From assembly GCA_018241445.1 (NCBI GenBank), contig JAFEDT010000012.1:62001-126000 (forward strand): a DNA stretch of 64,000 nt, read 5' to 3'. Numbering within the stretch: position 1 is the stretch's first letter; the number at the start of each line of letters is the position of its first letter. This document shows positions 18,228-26,876 of this stretch, piece after piece. The translations under genes and the position numbers were made by a program. Under the pieces are notes generated by a model. It was not told the DNA's origin. It worked only from the letters and a program-made list of their open reading frames with translations, and did no database searches. The DNA is from Pseudomonadota bacterium (GTDB taxonomy: Bacteria; Pseudomonadota; Gammaproteobacteria; Steroidobacterales; Steroidobacteraceae).

Positions 18228-18817
18228 TTGGTGTTGCCCCCAGCCCGGCGCAGCGCCTCGGCGGCCTCCTGATTGCGGCCGCGCGCCTTGAGGGAGTCCG
18301 CAATCAGCCGCCACGCGAGCGCCTGGGTGGCCGGGTCCCCGGTGGCCAGAGACAGGGCCTTGTGTCCCATTGCCCCAGCCTGCCCGGCATTGTCCTCACC
18401 CATGTTGAGCCGCCCCAGTTCGATCCACACCAGGGGGTTGTCAGGTTCGATGCGTTGCGCCCGCTCCAGGGTGATGGCGGCCCCGGCGACGTCACCGCTG
18501 CCGGACTGCCGGCGCGCCTGCGCCACCAGCGCTGCCGCGGCGTTGCCGAGGCGGTACTGCCGCACCGGCGGCGGCGCAGGCTGCTCTCCCGGGGGCGGTG
18601 GCACCGGCGCGGGAATCGCCGGGGCGGCCGGTTGGGTTGCAGCAGGACCCGGGGACTCGGACCTGCGGGGCGCGGATTCCTGTGGCCCGCCCGGCGAGCG
18701 CATCATGGAACACGACGCACCCAGGAGAGCCAGCGCCATCAGCGGCGCCATCCGGCCCTTGAGCACCGGGCGATTACGGATGTCACCCTGCAGTGACCAT
18801 GCGGGTGGCCGGTCCAT
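18224..18817 (-). CDS. Probable TPR-containing lipoprotein
   Basis: A 197-residue protein with an N-terminal hydrophobic stretch ending LALLGASC, which resembles a lipoprotein signal with an imperfect lipobox. A long Pro/Ala linker follows, then two to three TPR-like helical pairs from about residue 90 (AITLERAQRIEPDNPLVW, ALAWRLIADSLKARGRNQEA). The first ATG leaves about 22 residues ahead of the signal, so the GTG at 18766, 17 codons in, may be the true start. It begins three bases after the PBP1B stop. A small TPR lipoprotein beside a class A PBP recalls the outer-membrane activators of such enzymes, but no domain match to LpoA or LpoB is visible and the role is speculation. Confidence 0.6.
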   Translation of the reverse strand: MDRPPAWSLQGDIRNRPVLKGRMAPLMALALLGASCSMMRSPGGPQESAPRRSESPGPAATQPAAPAIPAPVPPPPGEQPAPPPVRQYRLGNAAAALVAQARRQSGSGDVAGAAITLERAQRIEPDNPLVWIELGRLNMGEDNAGQAGAMGHKALSLATGDPATQALAWRLIADSLKARGRNQEAAEALRRAGGNTN

Positions 18818-18819
18818 CG

Positions 18820-21054
18820 TCAGTGCACCGCAATTCCGGCGGCCGGGGGTGCGTCCGTGAAGACGCAGGATGCCTTGGCCGGTACCACCGTGCCACCCGG
18901 TACGGCGACACTGACCGCATCGGAGGCGCAGGCGCTGTTCACCTTCAGTCCGCTGTCAAAGTCGATCTGCACTTCCGCCAGTGTATCGGGCATCGTTGCG
19001 TTCCACGAGCTGGCGCCGACGCTGCTCATGATGTGCGCCCACACCGGCAGCGCGCCGGCAGAGCCCGTGAAGCCGGTCGGCTGGTTGTCGTCGTAGCCGA
19101 CCCATACCACTGCCAGGTGACTGCCCGAAAAGCCCGCGAACCAGCTGTCGCGGTAATCCGAGGAGGTACCGGACTTGCCGGCTACCACCAGGCCCGGCGG
19201 CAGGATGGCGCGCGCAGCGCGCCCGGTTCCATGGTCCATGACATGCACCATCATCCGGTCGACCATGTACACGGCCTCGGGAGGCGCCACAGGTGTGACC
19301 TGCAGCGGAAAGGCCTTGAGCGCCTTGCCGTCTGCGCCGATGACACTGCGCACTGCACGCAGCGGGCTGCGAAAGCCGCCGTTGGCCAGGCCGTTGTAGA
19401 GCTGCGCCGCTTCCAGTGGGGTGACATTCACCGCGCCCAGCAGCATGGCCGGGACCTGTTCCGGGGCCGGATCGAGTCCGAAGTCATTCAGGGTCTTCGC
19501 CACCTTCGGCAAGCCGACGTCGAGCCCGACGCCAACGGTGGCCAGGTTCAGCGACTCCGCCAGGGCCCGCACCACCGGCACCGGGCCGTAGACCTGGCGC
19601 GTGAAGTTCTCGGGGCGCCAGTGTTTGCCGCCGGGCAGCTTCACGTCCACCGGCTGATCCTGCACCACGGTGGTGGCGTTGTAGTGACCGCTCTCGAAGG
19701 CCGTGAGGTAGATGAAGGGCTTGACCAGCGAGCCCATTGAACGCCGCGCGTCCAGGGCGCGATCGAAGCCATCGAGGCCAACGTCACGCCCGCCGACTAT
19801 CGCGATGACGTCGCCGCTTTGCGGCGAGGTGACCACCACGGCGCCCTGCAATCTCGCGCCGCTCTTGCGCCGCACGCGGTCAAGCCGCGCCAGTTCGCGT
19901 TCCAGTGCGCGCTCGGCCTCGTCCTGCGCCCGCGGATCCAGGCTGGTGTAGATGCGCAAGCCCGCCTCAGTCAGGTCCTGCTCACGATAATCGCGCCGCA
20001 AAGTGCGGCGGACAAAGTCCAGGTACGCGGGATAATAAGCGCCGGCTGGACGGCTGCTGACTCCCAGCGGCCGCTGCGCCGCGGCCAGCGCCTCGGCGCG
20101 CTTCACCACGCCCTGCTCCGCCAGGACGTTGAGCACCAGGTCGCGCCGCGCGCGTGCGCGCTGCGGATGGCGGCGTGGATCGTAATACGACGGCCCGCGC
20201 ACCACGGCAACCAGCAGGGCGATGTCAGGCAGCTGCAGCTCCTGCAACGGCTTGCCGAAATAGAACTGGCTGGCGAGGCCAAAGCCGTGAATGGCGCGCG
20301 CGCCGTCCTGGCCCAGGAAGATCTCGTTGATGTAGGCGTTCATGAGATCGGCCTTGCTGAAGTGCGCATCGAGCGCCATGGCCATGATCGCCTCGCGCAG
20401 CTTGCGCGACAGGGTCTGGTGCGTGCTGAGGAAGTAGCTGCGCACCAGCTGCTGGGTCAGCGTGCTGGCGCCCTGCTCGTAGTGGCGCGCCCGCAGATCG
20501 ACCCACAGCGCGCGCAGCATCGCCAGCGGGTCGACGCCGTGGTGACTGTCGAACTTGCGGTCCTCGACGGCCTTCAGCGCCGCCGGCAGCAGCGGCGGCA
20601 CGTCCTGCGGCGCCACCACGATGCGATCCTCGCCGTGGCTGGGGAAGATGCTGCCGATCAGGAGTGGTTCCAGCCGCAGCACCGCGACTTCGTGGCCGGC
20701 AGCATCGCGCAGCCCGGTGAGCGCGGCCGGACCGGTGTCGATGGAGAGCACCTGCGCCGGACGGTCTTCGTCCGCAAACCGTACCGGACGCAGTGCGACC
20801 TCGATGCGGCTGCCCTGCACCAGGTAGCCGCCCGGGCGATCCAGCCGCACCGCCTGCCGATAGTGCAGGCGCTGCAGTTCGTGTTCCATCTGCGCCTGCG
20901 ACAGCGGCGCGCCCGCGTACAGCTCCAGCGGCGCCGCGTACACCTGCGCCGGCAAGGTCCAGCGCCGACCCTCGAACTGCGTGACCACCTCGTGGCTCAG
21001 GTGCGCGACGTACCACACGCATCCCAGCACGATGGCACCGAGCACCGCGAGCAT
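18820..21054 (-). CDS. mrcB: Penicillin-binding protein 1B (bifunctional class A PBP)
   Basis: Polymerises and cross-links peptidoglycan. The 744-residue protein has a membrane anchor (residues 1-20), a UB2H-like domain (about 45-130), and a GT51 glycosyltransferase with the catalytic Glu164 in AVEDRKFDSHHGVD and EQGASTLTQQL. The transpeptidase has the serine Ser442 in SMGSLVKP, SLN at 501-503 and the KSGT motif (VAGKSGTSSD). The ATG at 21054 leaves almost no cytoplasmic tail, shorter than usual, and no other start codon is in frame nearby. It lies eight bases after the diaminopimelate decarboxylase fusion, linking precursor supply with wall synthesis. Confidence 0.92.
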   Translation of the reverse strand: MLAVLGAIVLGCVWYVAHLSHEVVTQFEGRRWTLPAQVYAAPLELYAGAPLSQAQMEHELQRLHYRQAVRLDRPGGYLVQGSRIEVALRPVRFADEDRPAQVLSIDTGPAALTGLRDAAGHEVAVLRLEPLLIGSIFPSHGEDRIVVAPQDVPPLLPAALKAVEDRKFDSHHGVDPLAMLRALWVDLRARHYEQGASTLTQQLVRSYFLSTHQTLSRKLREAIMAMALDAHFSKADLMNAYINEIFLGQDGARAIHGFGLASQFYFGKPLQELQLPDIALLVAVVRGPSYYDPRRHPQRARARRDLVLNVLAEQGVVKRAEALAAAQRPLGVSSRPAGAYYPAYLDFVRRTLRRDYREQDLTEAGLRIYTSLDPRAQDEAERALERELARLDRVRRKSGARLQGAVVVTSPQSGDVIAIVGGRDVGLDGFDRALDARRSMGSLVKPFIYLTAFESGHYNATTVVQDQPVDVKLPGGKHWRPENFTRQVYGPVPVVRALAESLNLATVGVGLDVGLPKVAKTLNDFGLDPAPEQVPAMLLGAVNVTPLEAAQLYNGLANGGFRSPLRAVRSVIGADGKALKAFPLQVTPVAPPEAVYMVDRMMVHVMDHGTGRAARAILPPGLVVAGKSGTSSDYRDSWFAGFSGSHLAVVWVGYDDNQPTGFTGSAGALPVWAHIMSSVGASSWNATMPDTLAEVQIDFDSGLKVNSACASDAVSVAVPGGTVVPAKASCVFTDAPPAAGIAVH

Positions 21055-21062
21055 GATGCGGA

Positions 21063-23648
21063 TCAGAGCACGAGCTCCCGCGCCGCAGGCCGCAGGTTGT
21101 AATGGGAACTCATGGCGTGCCCGTAGGCGCCGGCGTTGGCGATCACCAGCACGTCGCCCTCGCGGGTTTCCGGCAGCAGCCGGTCGTGGCCGAGGACGTC
21201 GGCGCTCTCGCAGATCGGCCCCACGATGTTGACCATCTCGGTGGCGGGTTCGTCACTGCGGGTGAGATTGGTGATCTCATGGTACGATCCATAGAGTGCC
21301 GGACGCAGCAGCGAGTTCATTCCGGTGGCCAGCCCAACGAAGCGCACCCCGGCCTTGTCCTTCAGCTGGGTGACGCGCGCCAGCAGCACGCCCGCCGCCG
21401 CCACCAGGTAACGCCCCGGCTCCAGCCAGATGGACAGCCGCGGATGCTGCGTACGTATGGCGGCCAGCAGTGCGTCCAGCCGCGCCAGGTCGACGCCGGG
21501 CTGACCCGGCCGTTCCGGCACACCCAGGCCGCCACCGATGTCGATCACCGACACCTCCGGGAAATCCTGCGCCGCCTGCGCCAGCAGCTTCGCGGTGTGC
21601 TCCCAGCTGGTGACGTCGAAGATGCCGCTGCCGACATGGGCCTGCAGGCCGACGACGCCCACCTCCACCTGGCGTGCCGCCGCGGCGAACGCGGCCAGCT
21701 GCGTGATCGGCACGCCGAACTTCGAGCGGCTGCCGGCGGTGCGCACGTGTGAGTGATGGCCGCGGCCGACGCCCGTGTCGACGCGCACGAACACTTCGTG
21801 TCCGCGCAGCATGTTGCCCCACTGCGTCAGCATCCAGGGATTGTCGAGCGTGACCCGCACACCCTGCTGCAGCGCCCAGGCGTACTCCGCGCGCGCGGCG
21901 AAGTTCGGCGTGTACAGGATGCGCTGCGGCGCAAGGTCGGGGAACAGGCTGTGCACATGCTCCACCTCCCCGCGCGACACGCACTCGAACTCGACGCCGG
22001 CAGCGCGCAGTGTACGCAGCAGCTCCGGGTGCGGGTTGGCCTTGGTCGAGTAATGCACGCGATCGAGGCTCTTCATGTCCAGCAGCGCCTGCGCGGCCGC
22101 CCGCACGGTGCCGCGGTCATAGACGTACGCGCAATCGTGTTCCCCAAGGGCCTGCAGCAGCTCCGCGCGGCGCCTCTGCCACCACGGCTGCGCCAGCGGC
22201 GCGGCAGCGGCTGGCGCGGCGAACAGTTCCTGCCAGGTCGGACCCAGCACGCGGTCGCCGGGCACCGGGCGGATCAGCAGTTCGTGCAGCTGCTCCACCA
22301 GGCGGTCACCCTGGTTTTCATCCACCACGAAGGTGAAGTTGAGATCGTTGGCCGCCTGGCTCACCAGGTGGATCTTCTGCTCCTCGAAAAACTCGAAGGC
22401 GCCGCCGAGCTGGTGCAGGATGGCCCGGATGTTGCGGCCCACCAGGCTCACCGAGGCACAGGGGCCGATCACCTGCACCCGGCACAGGTGCGACAGGTCC
22501 GCCACCAGCTCCGCCACCTGGGTGTTGTCCAGGGTGTTGGCGGCTGGGTCCAGCGAAACCGTGACGTTGGTTTCGGAGGTCGAAATCAGGTCCACCGACA
22601 TGCCGTGTTGCTTGAAGACCTGGAAGGCATCCGCCAGGAAGCCGACCTGGTGCCACATGCCCGGGCTGTCCAGCGACACCAGGGTGATGCCCTTCTTGGT
22701 GCACACCGCCTTCACTTGCGCCCCTTCGGCGGGGCTGTCGGCACTCAACACCGTGCCGGCGAGGTCCGGCGCCTGGGTGGCGAAGACGTGCAGCGGGATG
22801 CGGTACTGGCGTGCCGGCAGGATGCAGCGCGGATGCAGCACCTTCGCGCCGCTGGTGGCGATCTCCTGCGCCTCGTCGTAATGCAGTGCGTGCAGCAGCC
22901 GCGCGGTGGGCGTGGCGCGCGGGTTGGCGCTGAACATCCCCGGCACGTCGGTCCAGATCTCCAGCCGCTGCGCGCGCAGCTTTGCCGCCAGGTAGGCGGC
23001 TGAGGTGTCCGAGCCACCGCGTCCGAGCAGCACAGTGTTGCCGCCGTCGTCGCTGGCGATGAAGCCCTGCGTGATCACCACCGGCGCTAGTTCCGCCAGG
23101 CGCGCCTCCAGCGGCGCATCGGGCGCAAAGCTGCACACCGCGTTGAGAATGCCGGCGCGCGCGGTGGCACTGTGGCGCTCCTCGGCGCGCAGCATGGTGC
23201 GCGCGTCCGCCCAGACCACCTCCAGTCCCCTGCTGCGCAGGAACTGCGCCCCCAGGGTGGTGGCCATGAGCTCGCCGGTCGCCATGACCCGGGCGCGAGT
23301 GCGGTCGCTGACCTCGCGCACCAGTGCCACGCCGGCGGAGATGTCGCGCAGCTCGGCCAGGTAGCGCTCCAGTTCCTCGGTCGGCACGACGCCCAGCTCT
23401 GCGGCGAGGCGGCGATGCCGCTCTTCGATGGCGCGCAGTTGCGGCTCCTGCGCCTGGCCGAGCGCGGCTTCCAGCAGGCGCTCCAGGCTGTCGGTGACCC
23501 CGGAGATCGCCGAGTGGACTACCAGCACGCGTGCGCCGGCGCCGCGCCGCTGCCCGACGACGCGTGCGATGTTGTTCCAGTTGGAGAGGGAGGAGACGCT
23601 GGTGCCGCCGAACTTCAGGACGATCCAGGCCGAGGGGGTACGGGTCAT
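21063..23648 (-). CDS. Bifunctional aspartate kinase / diaminopimelate decarboxylase
   Basis: One 861-residue polypeptide joins the first and last steps of lysine synthesis. The kinase (about 1-300) has VLKFGGTSVSSL and LLGRGGSDTSAAYLA. Two ACT domains follow (about 315-455), the usual site of lysine feedback. From about residue 490 comes a fold-type III PLP decarboxylase with the PLP lysine in YSTKANPHPELL (about 536), the phosphate-site VIDIGGGLGVPE, and the dimer-interface CESADVLGHDR. This LysC-LysA fusion is a mark of Xanthomonadales and relatives. The ATG at 23648 is taken as the start; a GTG nine bases earlier is possible. The next gene encodes PBP1B. Confidence 0.94.
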   Translation of the reverse strand: MTRTPSAWIVLKFGGTSVSSLSNWNNIARVVGQRRGAGARVLVVHSAISGVTDSLERLLEAALGQAQEPQLRAIEERHRRLAAELGVVPTEELERYLAELRDISAGVALVREVSDRTRARVMATGELMATTLGAQFLRSRGLEVVWADARTMLRAEERHSATARAGILNAVCSFAPDAPLEARLAELAPVVITQGFIASDDGGNTVLLGRGGSDTSAAYLAAKLRAQRLEIWTDVPGMFSANPRATPTARLLHALHYDEAQEIATSGAKVLHPRCILPARQYRIPLHVFATQAPDLAGTVLSADSPAEGAQVKAVCTKKGITLVSLDSPGMWHQVGFLADAFQVFKQHGMSVDLISTSETNVTVSLDPAANTLDNTQVAELVADLSHLCRVQVIGPCASVSLVGRNIRAILHQLGGAFEFFEEQKIHLVSQAANDLNFTFVVDENQGDRLVEQLHELLIRPVPGDRVLGPTWQELFAAPAAAAPLAQPWWQRRRAELLQALGEHDCAYVYDRGTVRAAAQALLDMKSLDRVHYSTKANPHPELLRTLRAAGVEFECVSRGEVEHVHSLFPDLAPQRILYTPNFAARAEYAWALQQGVRVTLDNPWMLTQWGNMLRGHEVFVRVDTGVGRGHHSHVRTAGSRSKFGVPITQLAAFAAAARQVEVGVVGLQAHVGSGIFDVTSWEHTAKLLAQAAQDFPEVSVIDIGGGLGVPERPGQPGVDLARLDALLAAIRTQHPRLSIWLEPGRYLVAAAGVLLARVTQLKDKAGVRFVGLATGMNSLLRPALYGSYHEITNLTRSDEPATEMVNIVGPICESADVLGHDRLLPETREGDVLVIANAGAYGHAMSSHYNLRPAARELVL

Positions 23649-23721
23649 GGGCTGCACCGGGGGTTACCGCTGGACACGAGGGAGCCGCTGCGGTTCAAGG
23701 GCGTTCACGCGCGCCTTCGTG

Positions 23722-23943
23722 CTACAGCCCGTCGTCGTCGAAGTCTTTCAGGTCTTTCTCGAGTTTGCGGTCTGCGAGCACTTCTTCCAGCCGGCTCCAG
23801 GCCGCCTTGCCGCGCTCACCCTTATTGCTGCGGACACGCTTGTCCACCCGGTCCAGCAGGCGGTCGTAGTCCGTACCGTCCTCGGCCGGCGCGGTCAGGA
23901 ATTCATCGTCAATATCGAAGCTCTCGTTGTCTCGTTCCGACAT
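23722..23943 (-). CDS. Small acidic protein, possibly PA3496-like envelope integrity family
   Basis: A 73-residue, highly charged protein without signal or membrane segment. The C-terminal half (KAAWSRLEEVLADRKLEKDLKDF) matches the RRxIExLLExRxLxxxL pattern I associate with the small PA3496 family of proposed envelope integrity proteins. The assignment rests on pattern memory and not on an alignment. It is the first gene of the unit leading into the aspartate kinase fusion and PBP1B, with a good candidate promoter 63 bases upstream. Confidence 0.6.
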   Translation of the reverse strand: MSERDNESFDIDDEFLTAPAEDGTDYDRLLDRVDKRVRSNKGERGKAAWSRLEEVLADRKLEKDLKDFDDDGL

Positions 23944-24012
23944 CGGATTTACGCCAAATCCTGAGTTAATTCAATAACTAACGCTTAAGCGGGGCGCGTG
24001 GCAAGGCTGCGA

Positions 24013-24040
24013 ACTATAGCGGATTCCCGCCGCCAAGCAA
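24013..24040 (-). promoter_or_regulatory. Candidate sigma-70 promoter of the small protein/lysine/PBP unit
   Basis: On the minus strand TTGCTT (plus 24035-24040), 16 bases, then TATAGT (plus 24013-24018, five of six matches to TATAAT). The predicted start is about 63 bases before the ATG at 23943. No riboswitch-like structure is apparent in the leader. Confidence 0.5.
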
Positions 24041-24054
24041 CTGGCAGGGCCCAG

Positions 24055-24080
24055 CCGGCAAAAGTCACGCCTTTTGCCGG
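24055..24080 (-). terminator. Perfect 10-bp hairpin, possible terminator
   Basis: CCGGCAAAAG (24055-24064), a six-base loop, and CTTTTGCCGG (24071-24080) form a perfect inverted repeat 51 bases after the stop of the SAM-hydrolase family gene. There is no separate U-run, though four T's lie in the 3' arm on both strands. Confidence 0.5.
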
Positions 24081-24100
24081 CGGAAATCGCAGCCATATCC

Positions 24101-24127
24101 GCGAAAATCGCGGCATGCGATTTTCGC
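24101..24127 (-). terminator. Perfect 11-bp hairpin right after the stop codon
   Basis: GCGAAAATCGC (24101-24111), loop GGCAT, and GCGATTTTCGC (24117-24127), beginning three bases past the TGA of the minus-strand gene. The A/T core mimics a terminator tail, but no U-tract follows. It is the first of two tandem hairpins. Confidence 0.5.
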
Positions 24128-24130
24128 CAG

Positions 24131-24943
24131 TCAAATAAGGGGCTGGTCTGTCCGGTCCCTGACGATCACCGGCGCCCCGCGGCTCAGGCCCAGCCCCTCC
24201 GCCGCGCTCTTTTCGGCGCGGGCGATCTCCACCACCCCGAAGGAGTTCACCAACGCCAGGTACTCCCCCGGCCGGGCGTCGCCGTAGGTCCGCAGCAACG
24301 GGAAGGCATGCGCCCCGGCGTGCACCAGCGGCAGGCGGAAGCGCTCGATCAGGGACGAATCGATGTTGGAGATCAGGTTGCCGAAATGGTCAATGGCGAT
24401 CACCACCCCCTGCACGCTGCGCGCTTCGACGAGCGGATCGTCGACCCAAGAGGGCGCAAGAGCGGTCGCCGGCTCACCCAGGTCGTCGAGCGATACGCGT
24501 GCGGCGGCAATCTCCGCCGCAACCGGTGCGAAGATGTCGCGGCCGTGGAAGGTGGCGCTGGGGCGGTGCACGTTCAGGTGCGCCAGGTGACCGGCCGTCA
24601 GCCGCACGATCCTCACCTGGCCGGCGCGCGCCGCCACCGGCGCCAGCAGTCCGTTGTCGGGGGCCAGGAAGCAGTGGCCGGCGGCTTCGATCGCCACGAT
24701 ATCGCGCGCGGTGCCCACGCCCGGATCAACCACGGCAACGTGCACCGTGCCAGCAGGAAAATGCTCGAAGGAGCGCGCCAGCCAGAACCCCGCTTCCGCC
24801 GGCCAATGCACCAGGATCTCGTGAGTCAGATCGATGATGCGGGCGCCTGGAAAGCGCCGCAACATGACGCCTTTCATTACACCCACGAACGGCCCGCGGT
24901 GGCCGAAGTCGGTGGTGATGGTGATGACGCCGCTCGGGGTCAT
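24131..24943 (-). CDS. SAM hydroxide adenosyltransferase (DUF62) family protein
   Basis: A 270-residue member of the family that includes the SAM-dependent chlorinase/fluorinase and the common bacterial SAM hydroxide adenosyltransferases. Seen are ITITTDFGHRGPFVGVMKGVM at the start, VVDPGVGTARDIVAIEA, FLAPDNGLL and AIDHFGNLISNI. Most bacterial members hydrolyse S-adenosylmethionine to adenosine and methionine, so that is the likely reaction; halogenation is unlikely. The ATG at 24941-24943 is in an ATGA overlap with the transaldolase gene, so the two are co-translated. Confidence 0.87.
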   Translation of the reverse strand: MTPSGVITITTDFGHRGPFVGVMKGVMLRRFPGARIIDLTHEILVHWPAEAGFWLARSFEHFPAGTVHVAVVDPGVGTARDIVAIEAAGHCFLAPDNGLLAPVAARAGQVRIVRLTAGHLAHLNVHRPSATFHGRDIFAPVAAEIAAARVSLDDLGEPATALAPSWVDDPLVEARSVQGVVIAIDHFGNLISNIDSSLIERFRLPLVHAGAHAFPLLRTYGDARPGEYLALVNSFGVVEIARAEKSAAEGLGLSRGAPVIVRDRTDQPLI

Positions 24944-26070
24944 GTCGGCGCAGGAGCCTGGCGATGCGCCTCCAGCCACTGCTGCAGCTTGTCGAAGGGC
25001 TCGATGAACTTTGACACCCCCTCGCTCTCGAGCTGGCGCGCCACCGCCTCCATGTCGATGCCCAGCCGCCCGAGCGCCGCGCGATCGCTCGCGGCCCGCG
25101 CCAGGTGCTGCGGCAGTTGCAGCTGCGGCTGGCCCCGCTGGCGATAGATGTCGAGTGTCTCCAGCGGTACAGTGCTGACGGTGTCGGGTACCACCAGCTC
25201 ATCGATGTATTTGACCGGGCTGAAGCTGGGATCCTTGGTCGAGGTCGAGGCCCACAGCAGCCGCTGGGGCCGTGCGCCTGCTGCGGCCAGCTCACGCCAG
25301 CGCGCTCCCGAATACAACTCCTCGCTGATCTCGTAGGCGCGCCAGGCACTGGCGAGCGCCGCAGTGCCGCGCACGGCGCGCGCCTCGCCCTGCGTAGCGC
25401 CGCCCATGGCATCCAGTTGCCTGTCGACAGCGGTGTCGATGCGGCTCAGGAAGAAGCTGGCCACCGAGGCCACGCTACCCAGCGATGCACCGGCGGCGGC
25501 ACGCGCCGCAAGTCCGTCCATGTAGGCCTGTACCACCTCGCGGTAGCGCTGCGGCGAAAACAGCAGTGTGACGTTGACGTTGATGCCGGCGGCAATCAGG
25601 TCGCGGATCGCCGGCAGTCCGGCAGCAGTTCCGGGAATCTTGATCAGCGCGTTGGGCAACTGCAGCCGTGCCCACAGGCGCTTCGCCTCCGCCACGCTGC
25701 CGGCGGTGTCGTAGGCCAGGTGCGGCGACACCTCCATGCTGATGTAACCGTCGCCGCCGCGGCTGCTGTCGTACAGCGGCCGCAGCAGGGCGGCCGCATC
25801 GTGCAGGTCCGCCAGCGCCAGCTCCTCGTACAGCGCCATGGCCGAGGCCGCCGGCGGCAGCCGCGCAATCTGCGCCCCATACCTGGGATCGTTCATGATG
25901 GAGTGCGCGAAGATCGCCGGGTTGGATGTCAGGCCTGCGATGCCGTCGTCGCGCACCAGGCGCGTGAGGCTGCCGTCCTCGAGCATGCCGCGGCTGATGT
26001 CATCCAGCCAGACGCTCTCCCCGAGGGCTCGCAGTTGCAACAGGGGATTGGCCACGGTCACCTCTTCCAT
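24940..26070 (-). CDS. tal: Transaldolase
   Basis: Non-oxidative pentose phosphate pathway enzyme, exchanging dihydroxyacetone units between sugar phosphates. The 376-residue length and motifs (GLTSNPAIFAHSI near the N-terminus, MEVSPHLAYDT, the Schiff-base lysine in NALIKIPGTAAG, and WASTSTKDPSF) fit the longer transaldolase type found in actinobacteria and some proteobacteria. The ATG at 26070 has a CAGGAG somewhat far upstream. A GTG five codons in is preceded by AGAGGTGA and could be used instead. Confidence 0.92.
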   Translation of the reverse strand: MEEVTVANPLLQLRALGESVWLDDISRGMLEDGSLTRLVRDDGIAGLTSNPAIFAHSIMNDPRYGAQIARLPPAASAMALYEELALADLHDAAALLRPLYDSSRGGDGYISMEVSPHLAYDTAGSVAEAKRLWARLQLPNALIKIPGTAAGLPAIRDLIAAGINVNVTLLFSPQRYREVVQAYMDGLAARAAAGASLGSVASVASFFLSRIDTAVDRQLDAMGGATQGEARAVRGTAALASAWRAYEISEELYSGARWRELAAAGARPQRLLWASTSTKDPSFSPVKYIDELVVPDTVSTVPLETLDIYRQRGQPQLQLPQHLARAASDRAALGRLGIDMEAVARQLESEGVSKFIEPFDKLQQWLEAHRQAPAPT

Positions 26071-26193
26071 GCAGGTACGGCTCCTGCAGCGAGGTTAACG
26101 CCTGCGGGCCGCCGCCGTCTCGCGGTTTGCGCCGGGATATGCGTAAATCTCCACCTGGGGACCGCCGGGTCCCTATATCTCAAGGAGTACGCC

Positions 26194-26475
26194 ATGAGCG
26201 AGGCAGTTGACGGGGGCATGGCCCAGGAGATCAAGTCGCTGATGAGCGAGGCGGAAGCCCTGCTGCGCAGCAATGCCGGTGCGGCCAGCGCCCAGGCACA
26301 GGAGCGGGTGCAGGCAACCCTGCGTGATCTGCGCGACCGCCTGGCCGGCCTGGAGAGCCAGCTGCGCGACCGTGCGCGCGACGTCGACGACTACGTGCAC
26401 GACAACCCCTGGCAGGCGGTGGCGGTCGTCGGTGGGCTGGCCCTGCTGGTGGGCCTGGTCATGGGACGCAGGTGA
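26194..26475 (+). CDS. DUF883 (ElaB/YqjD-type) membrane-anchored protein
   Basis: A 93-residue protein with a long amphipathic helix (about 5-65, rich in Glu, Gln and Arg) and one C-terminal membrane segment ending in GLVMGRR. This is the layout of the ElaB/YqjD family, inner-membrane proteins that in E. coli bind ribosomes in stationary phase. AAGGAG lies eight bases before the ATG. A short GGGACC/GGTCCC hairpin (26158-26173) stands just upstream. First of three overlapping small genes matching yqjD-yqjE-yqjK. Confidence 0.87.
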   Translation: MSEAVDGGMAQEIKSLMSEAEALLRSNAGAASAQAQERVQATLRDLRDRLAGLESQLRDRARDVDDYVHDNPWQAVAVVGGLALLVGLVMGRR

Positions 26476-26876
26476 CCGAAGCACCGCCTGCGCCACCACC
26501 GGGCGGTTCGCGCCACCCGCCCGGCCTGTTGGGCGCAGGGTTCGAGGCGCTCAAGACGCGGCTCGACCTGGCCGCGGTGGAGATCGAGATCCACCTGCTG
26601 CTGCTGCTGCGTCTGCTGGTGTGGGTGATTGCGGCCATAGCCTGCGCACTCACCGCCGTGGCCTTCGCGGTCACGGCCATGATCGCCGCCTTGTGGAACA
26701 CCCACCGGCTGGTGGGATTGCTGTGCGGCTTCGGCGCCTTCGTGGCGCTCGCGGCGTTGTTCGCCTGGCTTGGCTGGCGGCAGCTGCGGCGCCAGCCGCG
26801 GGTACTGGAGGGCTCGCTGCAGCAACTTGACGAAGATCAGCGCCACGCCGCCGGCACACCGGCGGGCACGCCGTGA
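26472..26876 (+). CDS. Phage holin family / YqjE-like membrane protein
   Basis: A 134-residue protein with a proline-rich start, an amphipathic helix (EALKTRLDLAAVEIEIH) and two membrane segments (about 43-70 and 80-103), matching the YqjE / Phage_holin_3_6 family. Despite the family name there is no phage context. The GTG at 26472 overlaps the previous stop (GTGA). Its place between a YqjD-like and a YqjK-like gene supports a membrane stress role. Confidence 0.82.
   Translation: MTEAPPAPPPGGSRHPPGLLGAGFEALKTRLDLAAVEIEIHLLLLLRLLVWVIAAIACALTAVAFAVTAMIAALWNTHRLVGLLCGFGAFVALAALFAWLGWRQLRRQPRVLEGSLQQLDEDQRHAAGTPAGTP

Noticed and set aside
24131..24943. Halogenase (fluorinase/chlorinase) function
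   Set aside because: The family is shared, but the context with transaldolase and the short 270-residue form fit the widespread SAM hydroxide adenosyltransferase, and no halometabolite genes are near.
26472..26876. Prophage remnant suggested by a holin-family hit
   Set aside because: Neighbours are the YqjD- and YqjK-like genes, and the family name is historical. No phage genes are present.
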